Numbered from the stretch's first letter, positions 10,950 through 20,076 are shown. The stretch is DNA of 37,009 nucleotides from Alsobacter sp040380755 (GCA_040380755.1 JBEIIL010000023.1:1-37009), one strand, 5' to 3'. Translations and numbers: made by a program. Notes: generated from the sequence alone by a model not told the origin.

Positions 10950-12050
10950 ATGAGCCGGGACAGCACCGAAGACCTGAAGCCGGCAGCCCGGCGGCGTGCC
11001 GCACCGGCAGCCGCCAAGTCCGGCCCGGCCACGGCGCGCGCACCGCTGGCCATCGACCTTGCCCTGCAGGGCGGCGGCTCCCATGGCGCCTTCACCTGGG
11101 GCGTCCTCGACCGGATCCTCGAGGTGGACTGGTTGCACATCGAGGGTGTGTCCGGCACCTCCGCCGGCGCGATGAACGCAGCCGTGATGGCATCGGGCCT
11201 CGCCACCGGCGGCCGCGAGGGCGCCCGGGCGGCGCTGACGGAGTTCTGGCGCAAGGTCTCCGATGCAGCCCGGTTCAGCCCGTTCCAGCGCAGCCCGCTC
11301 GACGTCCTGCTTGGCCGCTGGACGCTGGACAACTCACCGCTCTACGTCGCCATGGACCTGATGTCGCGGGTCGTCTCGCCCTACAGCATGGGGGCCAACA
11401 CCACCAACCCGCTCGCGGGAATTCTGGCCGAAATGGTGGATTTCGATGCCATCGCCCGCGGCAACGTCAAGGTCTTCGTCACGGCCACCAATGTTCGTAC
11501 CGGCCGCGGCCGGGTGTTTCGCAATGCCGAGCTGACGCCGGACGTGCTGCTGGCCTCCGCCTGCCTGCCGACCCTGTTCCAGGCTGTCAATATCGACGGC
11601 GACGACTACTGGGACGGCGGCTATTCGGGCAACCCGACGATGACGCCGCTGATCCGCGAGTGCGACAGCCTCGACACGATCCTGGTCCAGATCAACCCGA
11701 TCGAGCGCCCCGGCACGCCGCGCTCGGCGCGCGAGATCATGAACCGGCTGAACGAGGTGTCGTTCAACGCGGTGCTGCTGATGGAGTTGCGCATGATGGC
11801 GCTGCTGCGCAAGGATGTGACCGCAAAGGTCGGCGAAGGCGCACGCTGGGCGAAGATGCGCCTTCACCGCATTTCCGGCGACACGATGGTGGATCTCGGC
11901 TCTTCGTCCAAGCTCAATGCCGAGTGGGAGTTCCTGACGATGCTGCGCGACCAGGGGCGGAAAGCCGCCGAGGACTTCTACGCTGCAGAGAGCGACGCCA
12001 TCGGCAAGCAATCGAGCCTCGACCTCGACGCCCTCATCGATGGCGTCTAG
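10950..12050 (+). CDS. Patatin-like phospholipase
   Basis: A 366-residue patatin-family acyl hydrolase, which would cleave acyl chains from lipids with a Ser-Asp dyad. The oxyanion-hole glycine motif is at residues 41-46 (GGGSHG), the nucleophile elbow is GTSAG with Ser71, and the catalytic Asp is residue 222 in the DGG motif (YWDGGYSGNP). The protein lacks an obvious signal peptide; the first 33 residues are basic and Ala/Pro-rich and could be a flexible tail. The closest architectural match is the bacterial RssA/patatin-like cytoplasmic group with a C-terminal helical extension. It overlaps the next gene by 11 nt and follows the beta-helix membrane protein, so the three genes probably form one transcript. 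Confidence 0.93.
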   Translation: MSRDSTEDLKPAARRRAAPAAAKSGPATARAPLAIDLALQGGGSHGAFTWGVLDRILEVDWLHIEGVSGTSAGAMNAAVMASGLATGGREGARAALTEFWRKVSDAARFSPFQRSPLDVLLGRWTLDNSPLYVAMDLMSRVVSPYSMGANTTNPLAGILAEMVDFDAIARGNVKVFVTATNVRTGRGRVFRNAELTPDVLLASACLPTLFQAVNIDGDDYWDGGYSGNPTMTPLIRECDSLDTILVQINPIERPGTPRSAREIMNRLNEVSFNAVLLMELRMMALLRKDVTAKVGEGARWAKMRLHRISGDTMVDLGSSSKLNAEWEFLTMLRDQGRKAAEDFYAAESDAIGKQSSLDLDALIDGV

Positions 12051-13119
12051 CGGCGTGGCCAGCCAGCCCCGGCCGCACTGGGCGGCCGTCATCATCATTG
12101 CGGTGATCCTCAGCTTCGCCGCTTTGTCGGAGGCTAGCACCGTCTTCGCGCCGGTCGCCTTCGCCCTGTTCATCATCGCGATGGTCTGGCCACTGCAGAA
12201 GCGCTTGCAGGCGAGTCTGCCAAAGGCGCTTGCCCTGCTTGTCACCGTCATCATCATGGCGGCGGTGTTCCTCGTGTTTGGCTGGCTGGTCGCCTGGGCG
12301 TTCGGCCGCGTCGGCCGCTGGACGGTGAGCGAGGCGGCGCGCTTTCAGGCGCTCTACGACCAGGCCTCGCTCTGGCTCGAGGGCCACGGCATCGCCATGG
12401 CTGGTCTGTGGTCGGACCACTTCAACGTCGGTTGGATGCTGCGACTTGTGCAGACAGCCACGAGCCGCGCCAACAGCGCCCTGACCTTCTGGATCGTTGT
12501 GTTCGTCTATGTGGTGCTGGGCCTGCTCGAGGTCGAGGATTTCGGCCGCCGCGCCCGGGCCCTGCGCAATGCGGAGATTCGCCAGGTTCTGCTGTCTGGC
12601 AGCATCGAAACGGCGTCCAAGATCCGCCGCTACATGCTGGTGCGCACGCAGATGAGCCTGCTGACAGGACTGCTGGTGTGGGGCTTTGCCACGCTGATCG
12701 GCCTGCCGCTGGCCGGCGAATGGGGCGTGATCGCCTTCACGCTCAACTACATCCCGTTCATCGGGCCGCTGATCGCCACGGTGTTCCCGACCACACTGTC
12801 GCTGGTGAATTTCGACGCCTGGCAGATGGCACTGGTCGTCTTTGTCGTCCTCAACATCATCCAGTTCGTCGTTGGCAGCTATATCGAGCCGCGCGTCTCC
12901 GGCAGCGCGCTTTCGATATCGCCCTCGGTCGTGCTCTTCGCGGTGTTCTTCTGGACCTATCTGTGGGGCCTGTTCGGCGCGGTGATCGGCGTCCCCATCA
13001 TGATCGCCGTCCTCGCCTTCTGCGGCCACCACCCGTCCAGCCGCTGGCTGGCCGACCTGCTCTCCGCCCAGGACGCGCCAGGGCCCGCGCCGGAGCCAAA
13101 GTCGGAGCAGACAGGCTAG
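12040..13119 (+). CDS. AI-2E family (PerM/TqsA-like) membrane protein
   Basis: A 359-residue polytopic membrane protein of the AI-2E transporter family. It shows paired N-terminal helices (residues about 8-50), a third helix around 65-90, a long amphipathic periplasmic region (residues about 100-190) and a C-terminal bundle. The family hallmarks are the GLPLAGEWGVIAFTLNYIPFIG segment and the IEPRVSGSALSISPSVVLFAVFFW segment. Some members (TqsA) have been linked to autoinducer-2 export and others to Na+/H+ antiport, so the substrate is open. The ATG at 12040 lies inside the 3' end of the patatin gene, with a weak ribosome site, implying coupled translation. Its last 4 nt overlap the stop of the convergent phosphoesterase gene. 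Confidence 0.9.
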   Translation: MASSGVASQPRPHWAAVIIIAVILSFAALSEASTVFAPVAFALFIIAMVWPLQKRLQASLPKALALLVTVIIMAAVFLVFGWLVAWAFGRVGRWTVSEAARFQALYDQASLWLEGHGIAMAGLWSDHFNVGWMLRLVQTATSRANSALTFWIVVFVYVVLGLLEVEDFGRRARALRNAEIRQVLLSGSIETASKIRRYMLVRTQMSLLTGLLVWGFATLIGLPLAGEWGVIAFTLNYIPFIGPLIATVFPTTLSLVNFDAWQMALVVFVVLNIIQFVVGSYIEPRVSGSALSISPSVVLFAVFFWTYLWGLFGAVIGVPIMIAVLAFCGHHPSSRWLADLLSAQDAPGPAPEPKSEQTG

Positions 13120-14882
13120 CTGCTGCTGTCAGTTGCGTCGACGACCACGGTCTCCGGCGGCAGCAACGCAAGGCCGCGATCGGCGCGCCGCGACAGCGTG
13201 TGGATATGGAAATGCGTCGGCACATCGTCGCGTCCGCCCATGACGGGCGACGGCGCGGAAATGATCCGCAACGCGCCGCAACGGCCGATCCAGTCGACAT
13301 GGCGGTGGCCATGCATCGCCACCACGCGGCCGCCGAGCGGCTTCAGCTGCCGCACGAACCAGCTGCCATTGATCAGCGCCGTCCCGATCCGTTCCGAGAA
13401 GGCCGTGGCGGGCTTGGGGTATTCAACCAGATGGTGGTGCAGCGCGACGATCCAGCGCGCCTGCGGAAACGCGGCTGCAACTGCCGTGAGGCCGTTGGCC
13501 TGCTCCAGCGGCACCATACCCAGCGCGTTGGTGAAGGAGAAATGCGTCTCCGCATTCGAGTTGAGCAGGATGACGCCAAGCCCATCAGGGGTCGGCGGCG
13601 GCAGCACCATCGGAAACACGTCGGCCCACAGCTGCGCCAGCCGCGCCGACAGCGGCACGGTCCCATGGTCGGCAAAGGTGGCGATCGCCTCGCGGTGCGG
13701 CGCGAGCGCTTCCGCCAGGGTGGGTCCAAGCCGCTCGCGATCCGGTGCGAGCACGCGGACCCGATCGCCCTGCAGGGCATCCATGGCCGACAGCGTCCGC
13801 AGCTGCCGCAGGCGCTTCAGCGGGCTGCCGGGTAGCGCCAGGCGGGCCGGATTGGCCCGGTCGATGATGTTCACGTCGTGGTTGCCCGGCAGCATCAGCA
13901 TGCGCTTGCGCAGCTCAGGGTGGCGTGACAGCGCCAGCTCGCACTCGACCCATTCGGCCGAGCGCCCCGCATCGGTCATGTCACCGGTGATCACGATCAG
14001 ATCGACCGGGTTTTCGGCGTGGATCGCCGCCAGCCTGTCGAGCACCTGCGCCAGCCGGCCGTTGCCCGACGGGCCGGAGCGCCCGCTCTCGATCCGCAGC
14101 CCGTGCCGCTCGCCGACCACATGGATGTCGGACAGATGCACGACCCGCGTGCCGCTGGCCTCAGGTGCTGCGGCATCAAACGCCTCGAGGTCGCGCGCCT
14201 GGTCCATGGTGGCATCGGCAAGCCCCCAGACCAGCGACGCACCGGCCATCATGAGGGCAACGACGGCGACCGCGTTGGCCAGCGCCGGCCGCAGCAGCAA
14301 CAGGGGCGAACCGAGATCGCCAAGCGATGCGCTCCACCGTGTCCCTGGCCAGGCCCAGGCGAACACCGCCAGCGCAACGACGCAGGAGAGCAGCCCCGCC
14401 ACCGCCGCAATGGCGGCATTGACCCGGGCCCGGCGCTCGGGATCGTCTCCGCGGCGCAGCAGTGGCTCGGCAAAGTGACGCAACCCCTCGCGGAACACGG
14501 CATAGCCCGGCTGCACCGCCAGCGAGGTCAGCGACCAGAAGCTCTTTTCGATCAGGCGGAACACGGGGCGCCCGCCGATCCAGCCAACCATCAAGATCAG
14601 GCCCAGCAGCAGCACTGGCCCAAAGCCGACAAGCGCGCCGGCCTGCCCCGACACCGTCTTCAGCCATGCGGATGCGACCAGCGGCGCGGCGCCAAGCGCC
14701 AGCCCGGGCAGCACGATCATCAGTCCCCACGACAGCACGAGCTTCGGCAGGCTGATCTCGACCAGAAGACTGCCGGCGATCGCCAGCATCGACCGCGATT
14801 CGGGGCTCGATGCGTCGTCCTCGACGTCGCCGGCACGCGGATCGATCAGACGTGGCCTTAGCGGATGGTCGTGGTTTGACAT
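13116..14882 (-). CDS. Membrane-anchored calcineurin-like metallophosphoesterase
   Basis: A 588-residue protein with an N-terminal membrane part (about four helices within residues 35-220) followed by a calcineurin-type phosphoesterase domain. The metal-binding motifs are complete: DIH at about residue 250, GDMTD at about 301, GNHD at about 335, a His cluster (ALHHHLVEYPK) near 480 and HGHRH near 523. The catalytic domain follows the last helix directly; which side of the membrane it faces is not certain. Proteins of this type include UDP-diacylglucosamine and other phospholipid or nucleotide phosphoesterases, but the substrate cannot be read here. GGAG lies 4 nt before the ATG, supporting the start. 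The 3' end meets the AI-2E gene head-on with a shared CTAG, so the two stops overlap. Confidence 0.88.
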   Translation of the reverse strand: MSNHDHPLRPRLIDPRAGDVEDDASSPESRSMLAIAGSLLVEISLPKLVLSWGLMIVLPGLALGAAPLVASAWLKTVSGQAGALVGFGPVLLLGLILMVGWIGGRPVFRLIEKSFWSLTSLAVQPGYAVFREGLRHFAEPLLRRGDDPERRARVNAAIAAVAGLLSCVVALAVFAWAWPGTRWSASLGDLGSPLLLLRPALANAVAVVALMMAGASLVWGLADATMDQARDLEAFDAAAPEASGTRVVHLSDIHVVGERHGLRIESGRSGPSGNGRLAQVLDRLAAIHAENPVDLIVITGDMTDAGRSAEWVECELALSRHPELRKRMLMLPGNHDVNIIDRANPARLALPGSPLKRLRQLRTLSAMDALQGDRVRVLAPDRERLGPTLAEALAPHREAIATFADHGTVPLSARLAQLWADVFPMVLPPPTPDGLGVILLNSNAETHFSFTNALGMVPLEQANGLTAVAAAFPQARWIVALHHHLVEYPKPATAFSERIGTALINGSWFVRQLKPLGGRVVAMHGHRHVDWIGRCGALRIISAPSPVMGGRDDVPTHFHIHTLSRRADRGLALLPPETVVVDATDSSS

Positions 14883-15018
14883 GGAACTCCATGGCGTCAG
14901 CCGCAGTCAGACCAGGGTGTCCGGCAGCGTGATGGACGGCGAACCCCTCCTGATAGCATAACCTGATTTGCGTATTGACAAGCCCGCGTGCTGGCGGAGC
15001 GGCCAGGAGACGGCCCGT

Positions 15019-16860
15019 GTGACCCCGATCGAGACCACAGGCCTCATCGTCATTGCCGCCATGGGCCTCTTCATCTGGAACAGGCTTCCGGTGGTGGTTG
15101 TCGCGTTTTCGACCGCCATCTCGCTCTGGGCCACCGGGATCCTCACGCTTCAGCAGGCGCTGGCGGGTTTCGGCGATCCGGCCGTCAGCTTCATCGCCAG
15201 CCTTTTCATCGTCAGTGCCACGCTCGAATCCACCGGCGTCACGGCGTGGATCGGTCAGCGCCTTGTCGGCGACGGCGGCAACACGACCGCCCCCCGCCTG
15301 CTCGGACTGCTGATGCTGCTCGTGGCCGGGCTGACAGCCCTGATCAGCGCCAATGGTGCCGTGGCGGCGCTGTTGCCGGTGGCAGGCGTCGCCGCGCTGC
15401 GGCTGGGGATCCCGCCCTCAAAGCTGCTCTTGCCCCTCGCCTTCGCCGCCCACGCCGGCTCCAACCTCGTGCTGACAGGCTCGCCCAAGAACGTGCTCGT
15501 GGCCGAGGCCCTGGTCGACCATGGCTATCGCGGCTTCGGCTATCTCGAGTTCCTGTTCGTCGGCTTCCCGCTCGTCGCCGGCACGCTCGCCATCGTGCTG
15601 CGGTTCGGCGATCGCCTGCTGCCCGACCGGCCAAGCCGCACCATCCCGGCGGATTTCAGCCAGCATGGAAGGGTCCTCGTCGAGCAGTATGGCCTGGCCA
15701 CGGGCCACCACCGGGTGAGCCTGCGCAAGAGTTCGCCCCTCATCGGCCTTACCCCGTCACCGGCGCTGCTGCCGCAAGGGACGCCGGTCCAGCTGGTCGC
15801 GGTGCTGGATGGCGGGACGGGACTGCCAATGGCGCGGGCGCTCGCGGCGGGCGACATCGTCCTGCTCAACGGCGACCCCGATAGCGTCGCCGCGCTGGCG
15901 GAGCAGCTCCACCTGGCGTTTCGCGAGACCGACGCGCAGGGCGGTGCCGAGACCCTGCTCAACTGCACGACCGGGCTGGCCGAGATCATCATCCCGCCGC
16001 GCTCGGCCCTGATCGGCCGCATGGTCTTTCCCGGCATGATCAACCCCAGCGGCGACCTCGTCATCCTGGCGATCCAGCGCAACGGCACCGAGGTCGCCGA
16101 GGGCGAGACCGCGCTGGAGGTCGGCGACACGCTGCTGCTGAAGGGCACCTGGAAGGCGCTCGACCAGCGGCTCGGCACGCCCGACATCCTGCTCGTCAAC
16201 GCGCCGGACCTGGTGCGCCGCCAGGCGGCACCGCTCGGAGCGGGCGCCCGCAAGGCCGTGGCGGTTCTGATCGGCATGGTGCTGCTGCTGGCAACCGGCG
16301 CCGTGCCGCCGGTGATCGCCGGCCTCACCGCCGCCGCCATCCTGATCCTGACAGGGGTGACGACCGTCGACGCCGCCTTCAAGTCAGTCAACTGGACGAC
16401 GGTGATCCTCGTCGGCGCGATGATGCCGCTGTCGACGGCGATGGAGGCGACGGGCGCCGCCGGCGCCCTTGCAACAGCGCTCGTCGAGGCCGTGAGGCCG
16501 CTGGGGCCGCTCGGCCTGCTCACCGGGCTGTTCCTGCTGACGGCCACGCTCGGACAGATCATGAGCAACACCGCCACGACGCTGATCGTCATCCCGGTCG
16601 CACTGGCATCGGGCGTCGGCATGGGCGTATCGCCGCACCCGGTGATGATGTGTATCTGTGTCGCCGGCGCGGCCTCGTTCATGACCCCGATCGCGACCGC
16701 GACCAACCTGATGGTCATGGGGCCGGGCGGATACAGGTTCGGCGATTACTGGCGCCTCGGCCTGCCGCTCATGGGACTGTATTTTGTCGTGGCGGTGTTT
16801 CTCGTGCCAATGATCTGGCCATTCGAGACGGTAGGCACGCTGCCTGTTCCTGGGAGATGA
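15019..16860 (+). CDS. SLC13/DASS-type permease with two internal TrkA-C (RCK_C)-like domains
   Basis: A 613-residue inner-membrane permease of the ion-transporter superfamily that includes citrate, sulfate and dicarboxylate carriers. Two membrane halves (residues about 1-190 and 400-613) flank a soluble segment that looks like two tandem TrkA-C domains, which bind ligands and gate transport in related proteins. Family motifs include HAGSNLVLTGSPKNVLV in the first half and IMSNTATTLIVIPVALA with MTPIATATNLMVMGPGGY in the second. The first half has SAN where the classical SNT/SNN motif might be expected. The frame is open to a TTG at 14968, but the GTG at 15019 is preferred because AGGAGA lies 8 nt before it and the upstream residues are charged. 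Its ligand could be sulfate, a dicarboxylate or another anion. The hydrolase gene follows within 2 nt. Confidence 0.88.
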   Translation: MTPIETTGLIVIAAMGLFIWNRLPVVVVAFSTAISLWATGILTLQQALAGFGDPAVSFIASLFIVSATLESTGVTAWIGQRLVGDGGNTTAPRLLGLLMLLVAGLTALISANGAVAALLPVAGVAALRLGIPPSKLLLPLAFAAHAGSNLVLTGSPKNVLVAEALVDHGYRGFGYLEFLFVGFPLVAGTLAIVLRFGDRLLPDRPSRTIPADFSQHGRVLVEQYGLATGHHRVSLRKSSPLIGLTPSPALLPQGTPVQLVAVLDGGTGLPMARALAAGDIVLLNGDPDSVAALAEQLHLAFRETDAQGGAETLLNCTTGLAEIIIPPRSALIGRMVFPGMINPSGDLVILAIQRNGTEVAEGETALEVGDTLLLKGTWKALDQRLGTPDILLVNAPDLVRRQAAPLGAGARKAVAVLIGMVLLLATGAVPPVIAGLTAAAILILTGVTTVDAAFKSVNWTTVILVGAMMPLSTAMEATGAAGALATALVEAVRPLGPLGLLTGLFLLTATLGQIMSNTATTLIVIPVALASGVGMGVSPHPVMMCICVAGAASFMTPIATATNLMVMGPGGYRFGDYWRLGLPLMGLYFVVAVFLVPMIWPFETVGTLPVPGR

Positions 16861-16862
16861 CA

Positions 16863-18311
16863 ATGGTTCGCGTGCTGGTCCGCTGGACGCGCCGCCTCGT
16901 TCTGGCAGCGGTGCTCGTGGTGTCGACAATCGTGCTGGTCCGCGCCTGGGAGGCGCAGCGCGGCGCGCCGCTGGAGCCCTGGCATACGGTCGTCCCGAAC
17001 GAGCTCAGCGCATCCGAGCTCGATCGGACAGACTGGGCCGGCTACCTCGCCGCCGAGGAGGCTGCCTTCCGCACCATGGCGACCGACGTGATCGCGAAGG
17101 TACCACCGGAGCAGCAGCTGCCGGGCAACCGCTATTTCGCCGGCAGCCCGCTGCATCCCCAGCGCTTCACGAAGGACTGGAACCGCTCCTTCGTGCTGCA
17201 GCCGGACGGCGCTCCCCGCGGCGCGGTGGTGCTGCTGCACGGCCTGACGGATTCGCCCTACAGCCTGCGCCACGTCGCGCAGCTCTATCGGGACCAGGGC
17301 TTTGTTGCCCTGGCGATCCGCCTTCCGGGCCACGGCACCGTGCCGGGGGGGCTCACCGACGTTGCGTGGGAAGACTGGTCGGCCGCAACCCGGCTCGCGG
17401 TCCGCGAGGCGGTGCGGCGCGCCGGGCCCGGCACAAAGCTGCACATCGTCGGCTATTCGAACGGCGCGGCGCTCGCGACCAAATACGCCCTGGAGGCGCT
17501 GGACAATTCCGCCCTCCCCCGGCCGGACCAGATCGTGCTGCTGTCGCCCATGGTCGGCGTCACCACCTTCGCCCGCTTTGCCGGGCTGGCTGGCCTGCCT
17601 GCGTTCTTTCCGGCCTTTGCCAAGGCCGCCTGGCTGAGCGTGCTGCCGGAGTTCAACCCCTTCAAGTACAACTCCTTTCCGGTGAACGCGGCGCGCCAGT
17701 CGCACAGGCTCACGCAGGCGCTGCAGCAGGCGATCCGCAGCCGTGCCCGAAACGGCGTGATCGACGGGCTCGCGCCGGTCCTGACTTTCCAGTCGATTGT
17801 CGACGCCACCGTCAGCACCGCCGCCATCGTCACGCAGCTTTATGCCCAGCTACCGGCCAATGGCAGCGAGATCGTCATTTTCGACGTCAACCGCACGATG
17901 AAGCTCAGCCCGCTGCTGCGCGAATCCTCCCGCAATCTCGTCGCCCGGATCGTTCCGGCGGCGCCCGCGGCCTTCCGCGCCAGCGTGGTGACAAACCGGC
18001 CCGACAGTGACGAGGTCGTGGCCAGCATCGCCGGCCCGGCCGGATCGCCGGCACGCGAGGAGCCGCTTGGCCTCACCTATCCGCGCGACGTCTACTCCCT
18101 GTCCCACGTCGCCCTGCCCTTCCCGGTCAGCGACGGGCTTTACGGGACCCAGCCCGATCCACAGGACGACTTCGGCATCCGCCTTGGCACCATCGCCGCC
18201 AGGGGTGAGACCGGCGTGCTCCTTGTCGATGCCGGAACCCTGATGCGGATGATGAGCAACCCGTTCTACCCCTACGTCGCCGCGCGGATCGCCGCCGTCG
18301 CGGGACGCTGA
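16863..18311 (+). CDS. Alpha/beta hydrolase (serine, S33/hydrolase_4-like) with N-terminal membrane anchor
   Basis: A 482-residue protein with an N-terminal basic-hydrophobic segment (residues about 7-28) that acts as a signal anchor or uncleaved signal. The alpha/beta hydrolase core starts near residue 115 with VVLLHGLTDSPYSLRH (HG oxyanion segment) and has the nucleophile elbow GYSNG. LPGHG fits the usual strand after the second helix. A His in SHVALPFP near the C-terminus could complete the triad; the acidic residue is not obvious by eye. It resembles monoglyceride-lipase or carboxylesterase-like enzymes, with a large insertion after the elbow, likely a lid. An ATG at 16857 overlaps the permease stop as ATGA, but GGGAG is spaced better for the ATG at 16863. 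Cotranscription with the SLC13-type permease is likely; the substrate is unknown. Confidence 0.85.
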   Translation: MVRVLVRWTRRLVLAAVLVVSTIVLVRAWEAQRGAPLEPWHTVVPNELSASELDRTDWAGYLAAEEAAFRTMATDVIAKVPPEQQLPGNRYFAGSPLHPQRFTKDWNRSFVLQPDGAPRGAVVLLHGLTDSPYSLRHVAQLYRDQGFVALAIRLPGHGTVPGGLTDVAWEDWSAATRLAVREAVRRAGPGTKLHIVGYSNGAALATKYALEALDNSALPRPDQIVLLSPMVGVTTFARFAGLAGLPAFFPAFAKAAWLSVLPEFNPFKYNSFPVNAARQSHRLTQALQQAIRSRARNGVIDGLAPVLTFQSIVDATVSTAAIVTQLYAQLPANGSEIVIFDVNRTMKLSPLLRESSRNLVARIVPAAPAAFRASVVTNRPDSDEVVASIAGPAGSPAREEPLGLTYPRDVYSLSHVALPFPVSDGLYGTQPDPQDDFGIRLGTIAARGETGVLLVDAGTLMRMMSNPFYPYVAARIAAVAGR

Positions 18312-18328
18312 GGGACCGGGAGGGCAGA

Positions 18329-18346
18329 CGGCGCAGGCCCGCGCCG
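18329..18346. terminator. Possible bidirectional hairpin between convergent genes
   Basis: A 6-bp GC stem (CGGCGC at 18329-18334, GCGCCG at 18341-18346) with a 6-nt loop lies in the 66-nt gap between the hydrolase and the convergent methyltransferase. A second small inverted repeat (CGATCG, ACGA, CGATCG) follows at 18345-18360. No T-run is present on either strand, so the terminator call rests on position and symmetry only. Confidence 0.3.
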
Positions 18347-18377
18347 ATCGACGACGATCGTCCGCCCGACAGTCAGG

Positions 18378-19973
18378 TCAGCCCGCCAGTTCCGCGTCCA
18401 CAAGCAGACCCGCGCGCGCATAGGTTGCGAGTTCGCGGTCCAGCGTCGCCTGACACAATGCGGTGATGCGGTCGCGGTTGGTGACGATCGCGCCATGTTC
18501 CGTCAGCTGCGCCGTGCCCGAAACCGCGATGTCGACAAGGCACTGCAGCAGCGCCGGCCGGTCGCGGGTGCCATCGAGCAGGGGAAGCAGCAGGCGGGCC
18601 GGCGGCGTGATCTGGAACGAGGTGTGCCGCAGCGTTGCCGTCCAGTCCAAACCGGCCGCCGCATCGGAGGCAGCCAGCCGCCAGGCCAGCGGCCGCGCCG
18701 ACGTAGCCGGCGCGCAGTCCACCGGCTCGACGGAAGCATCGAGGAAACCCCGGCAGACCAGGGACCGCAGCAACTCTGCCAGCCAGCCGGCATCGGCCGG
18801 ATCGGCCGCAAGCACGCCAACCGAGCTCGATTTCGGCCGCCGTGCATCAAGCTGCACAAGGGCCGCGCCGGCGCGTGGCTCAGTAACGGCAGCGGTCTGC
18901 GCGTCGGCGGCGGTCATCAGCCAGCGTGGACCGTCGTCCTCGGCCTTCAGCGTGAAATCCATCGGCGCGATCACGTGCATCGCTGCGAACCGTTCGGCCG
19001 GAACATGCCGGTCCGTCGCGGCAAAGGCCGCCTCATGGACGAGCAGGGCCGTCCGGAACGTGCGCCCCGTCACGAGATCGAACGCCTGCTCCCGCGCCAA
19101 CCCGTCGCCGCCGCCAAGCGCATCGATCAGCGACGACTGCGCCTCCCCCATGTTCTCCGCGATATTGGCGGCAAACTGGGCCTCGGCGAGGTGGGCGAGC
19201 CCGACCTGCTCGACCTTCGCATTGAAGTCCGCGAAGGTCAGCGGCGTGTTGTTGTCCTCGAACAGCTCATGCGCCAGATAGGAGTCCGGCATCGGCAGCA
19301 TCCGTTCCGCATATTCGCGCCACACCGCCCCGTAGGCCGAGCGGGCGTTGGTCGCCTGGCTCATGGCGGTGATCAGCTCCCGCACCGCGGCAACCCGCTC
19401 GGCATGGGGCTCGATGCCGCCGGCATGCAGCAGCACCGTGTCGCGGACGGCCTGCCCCAGCCGCCAGCCCGGCAGGACGTTGAAGCTCATGGCGACGACC
19501 CCGCCCGGCGCCAGCTGCTCCTTGCAGACCTGCATCAGCGCGTCGCGCAGCGCCTGCGTGATCCAGCTGAACACGCCGTGGCAGAGAATGTAGTCGAAGC
19601 CGGTGTCGCCCGGACCGAGATCGGTGAAGCTTTGGGTGGCGAGCGTGATGTTGCGCAGGCCGAGCCTGGTAATGCGCGCCTGCCCCTCCGCCACCTGCAC
19701 AGGCGACACATCGACGCCGACAAACAGGGCGTCCGGCAGGCTCGCCGCCAGCGGGATCAAATGGCCTGCGGAGGCGCAGCCGATCTCCAGCGTCCTTGCC
19801 GTCCGCGGATCGGCCGCCGGATGGCCGAACAACCGTGCCGTCGCGCACAGGCGCGCCGTGTGCAGCTTCGGATAGGGAACAGACACGTAGGGAACGGCGT
19901 CGTAGTGTCGTGCGGTGCGGGCCGCCGCTTCGTCCGGCGGGGCGGGGACATCGGCTGTCTCGCTCATCGGCAT
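18378..19973 (-). CDS. Class I SAM-dependent methyltransferase with methyltransferase regulatory domain
   Basis: A 531-residue protein. Residues about 55-175 form a Rossmann methyltransferase: motif I reads LEIGCASAGHLIPLA, an acidic residue ends the next strand (FVGVDVSP), and a further motif is FDYILCHGVFSW. The middle part (from NARSAYGAVWREYAERM through DSYLAHELFEDNNTPLTF) matches the methyltransferase regulatory domain family (PF10119-like), and the C-terminal 150 residues look like a second alpha-helical domain. The acceptor is unknown. The ATG at 19973 is chosen over the longer open frame; a second ATG six bases inside (19967) is an alternative. It has no close partner: the convergent hydrolase lies on the other strand and the gene behind it on the same strand is 103 nt away. 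Confidence 0.9.
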   Translation of the reverse strand: MPMSETADVPAPPDEAAARTARHYDAVPYVSVPYPKLHTARLCATARLFGHPAADPRTARTLEIGCASAGHLIPLAASLPDALFVGVDVSPVQVAEGQARITRLGLRNITLATQSFTDLGPGDTGFDYILCHGVFSWITQALRDALMQVCKEQLAPGGVVAMSFNVLPGWRLGQAVRDTVLLHAGGIEPHAERVAAVRELITAMSQATNARSAYGAVWREYAERMLPMPDSYLAHELFEDNNTPLTFADFNAKVEQVGLAHLAEAQFAANIAENMGEAQSSLIDALGGGDGLAREQAFDLVTGRTFRTALLVHEAAFAATDRHVPAERFAAMHVIAPMDFTLKAEDDGPRWLMTAADAQTAAVTEPRAGAALVQLDARRPKSSSVGVLAADPADAGWLAELLRSLVCRGFLDASVEPVDCAPATSARPLAWRLAASDAAAGLDWTATLRHTSFQITPPARLLLPLLDGTRDRPALLQCLVDIAVSGTAQLTEHGAIVTNRDRITALCQATLDRELATYARAGLLVDAELAG

Positions 19974-20076
19974 GGCGCAGCCCCGTGAGATGCGAACGGG
20001 GCGCAGATTAGGCGCCGGGACCTGGGGTCGCAACCCGACCCCCGGTCATGCCGGCAACCCGCCTTGGTCCCTGATC

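Noticed and set aside
6899..11332. A 1477-codon open frame on the minus strand
   Set aside because: It runs antisense through four well-supported plus-strand genes, its translation is rich in Arg, His, Gln and Asp with no domain, and such long shadows are expected in GC-rich DNA.
14975..14980. A TTGACA box upstream of the SLC13-type gene
   Set aside because: No -10-like hexamer at 16-18 nt spacing, so I cannot call it a promoter.
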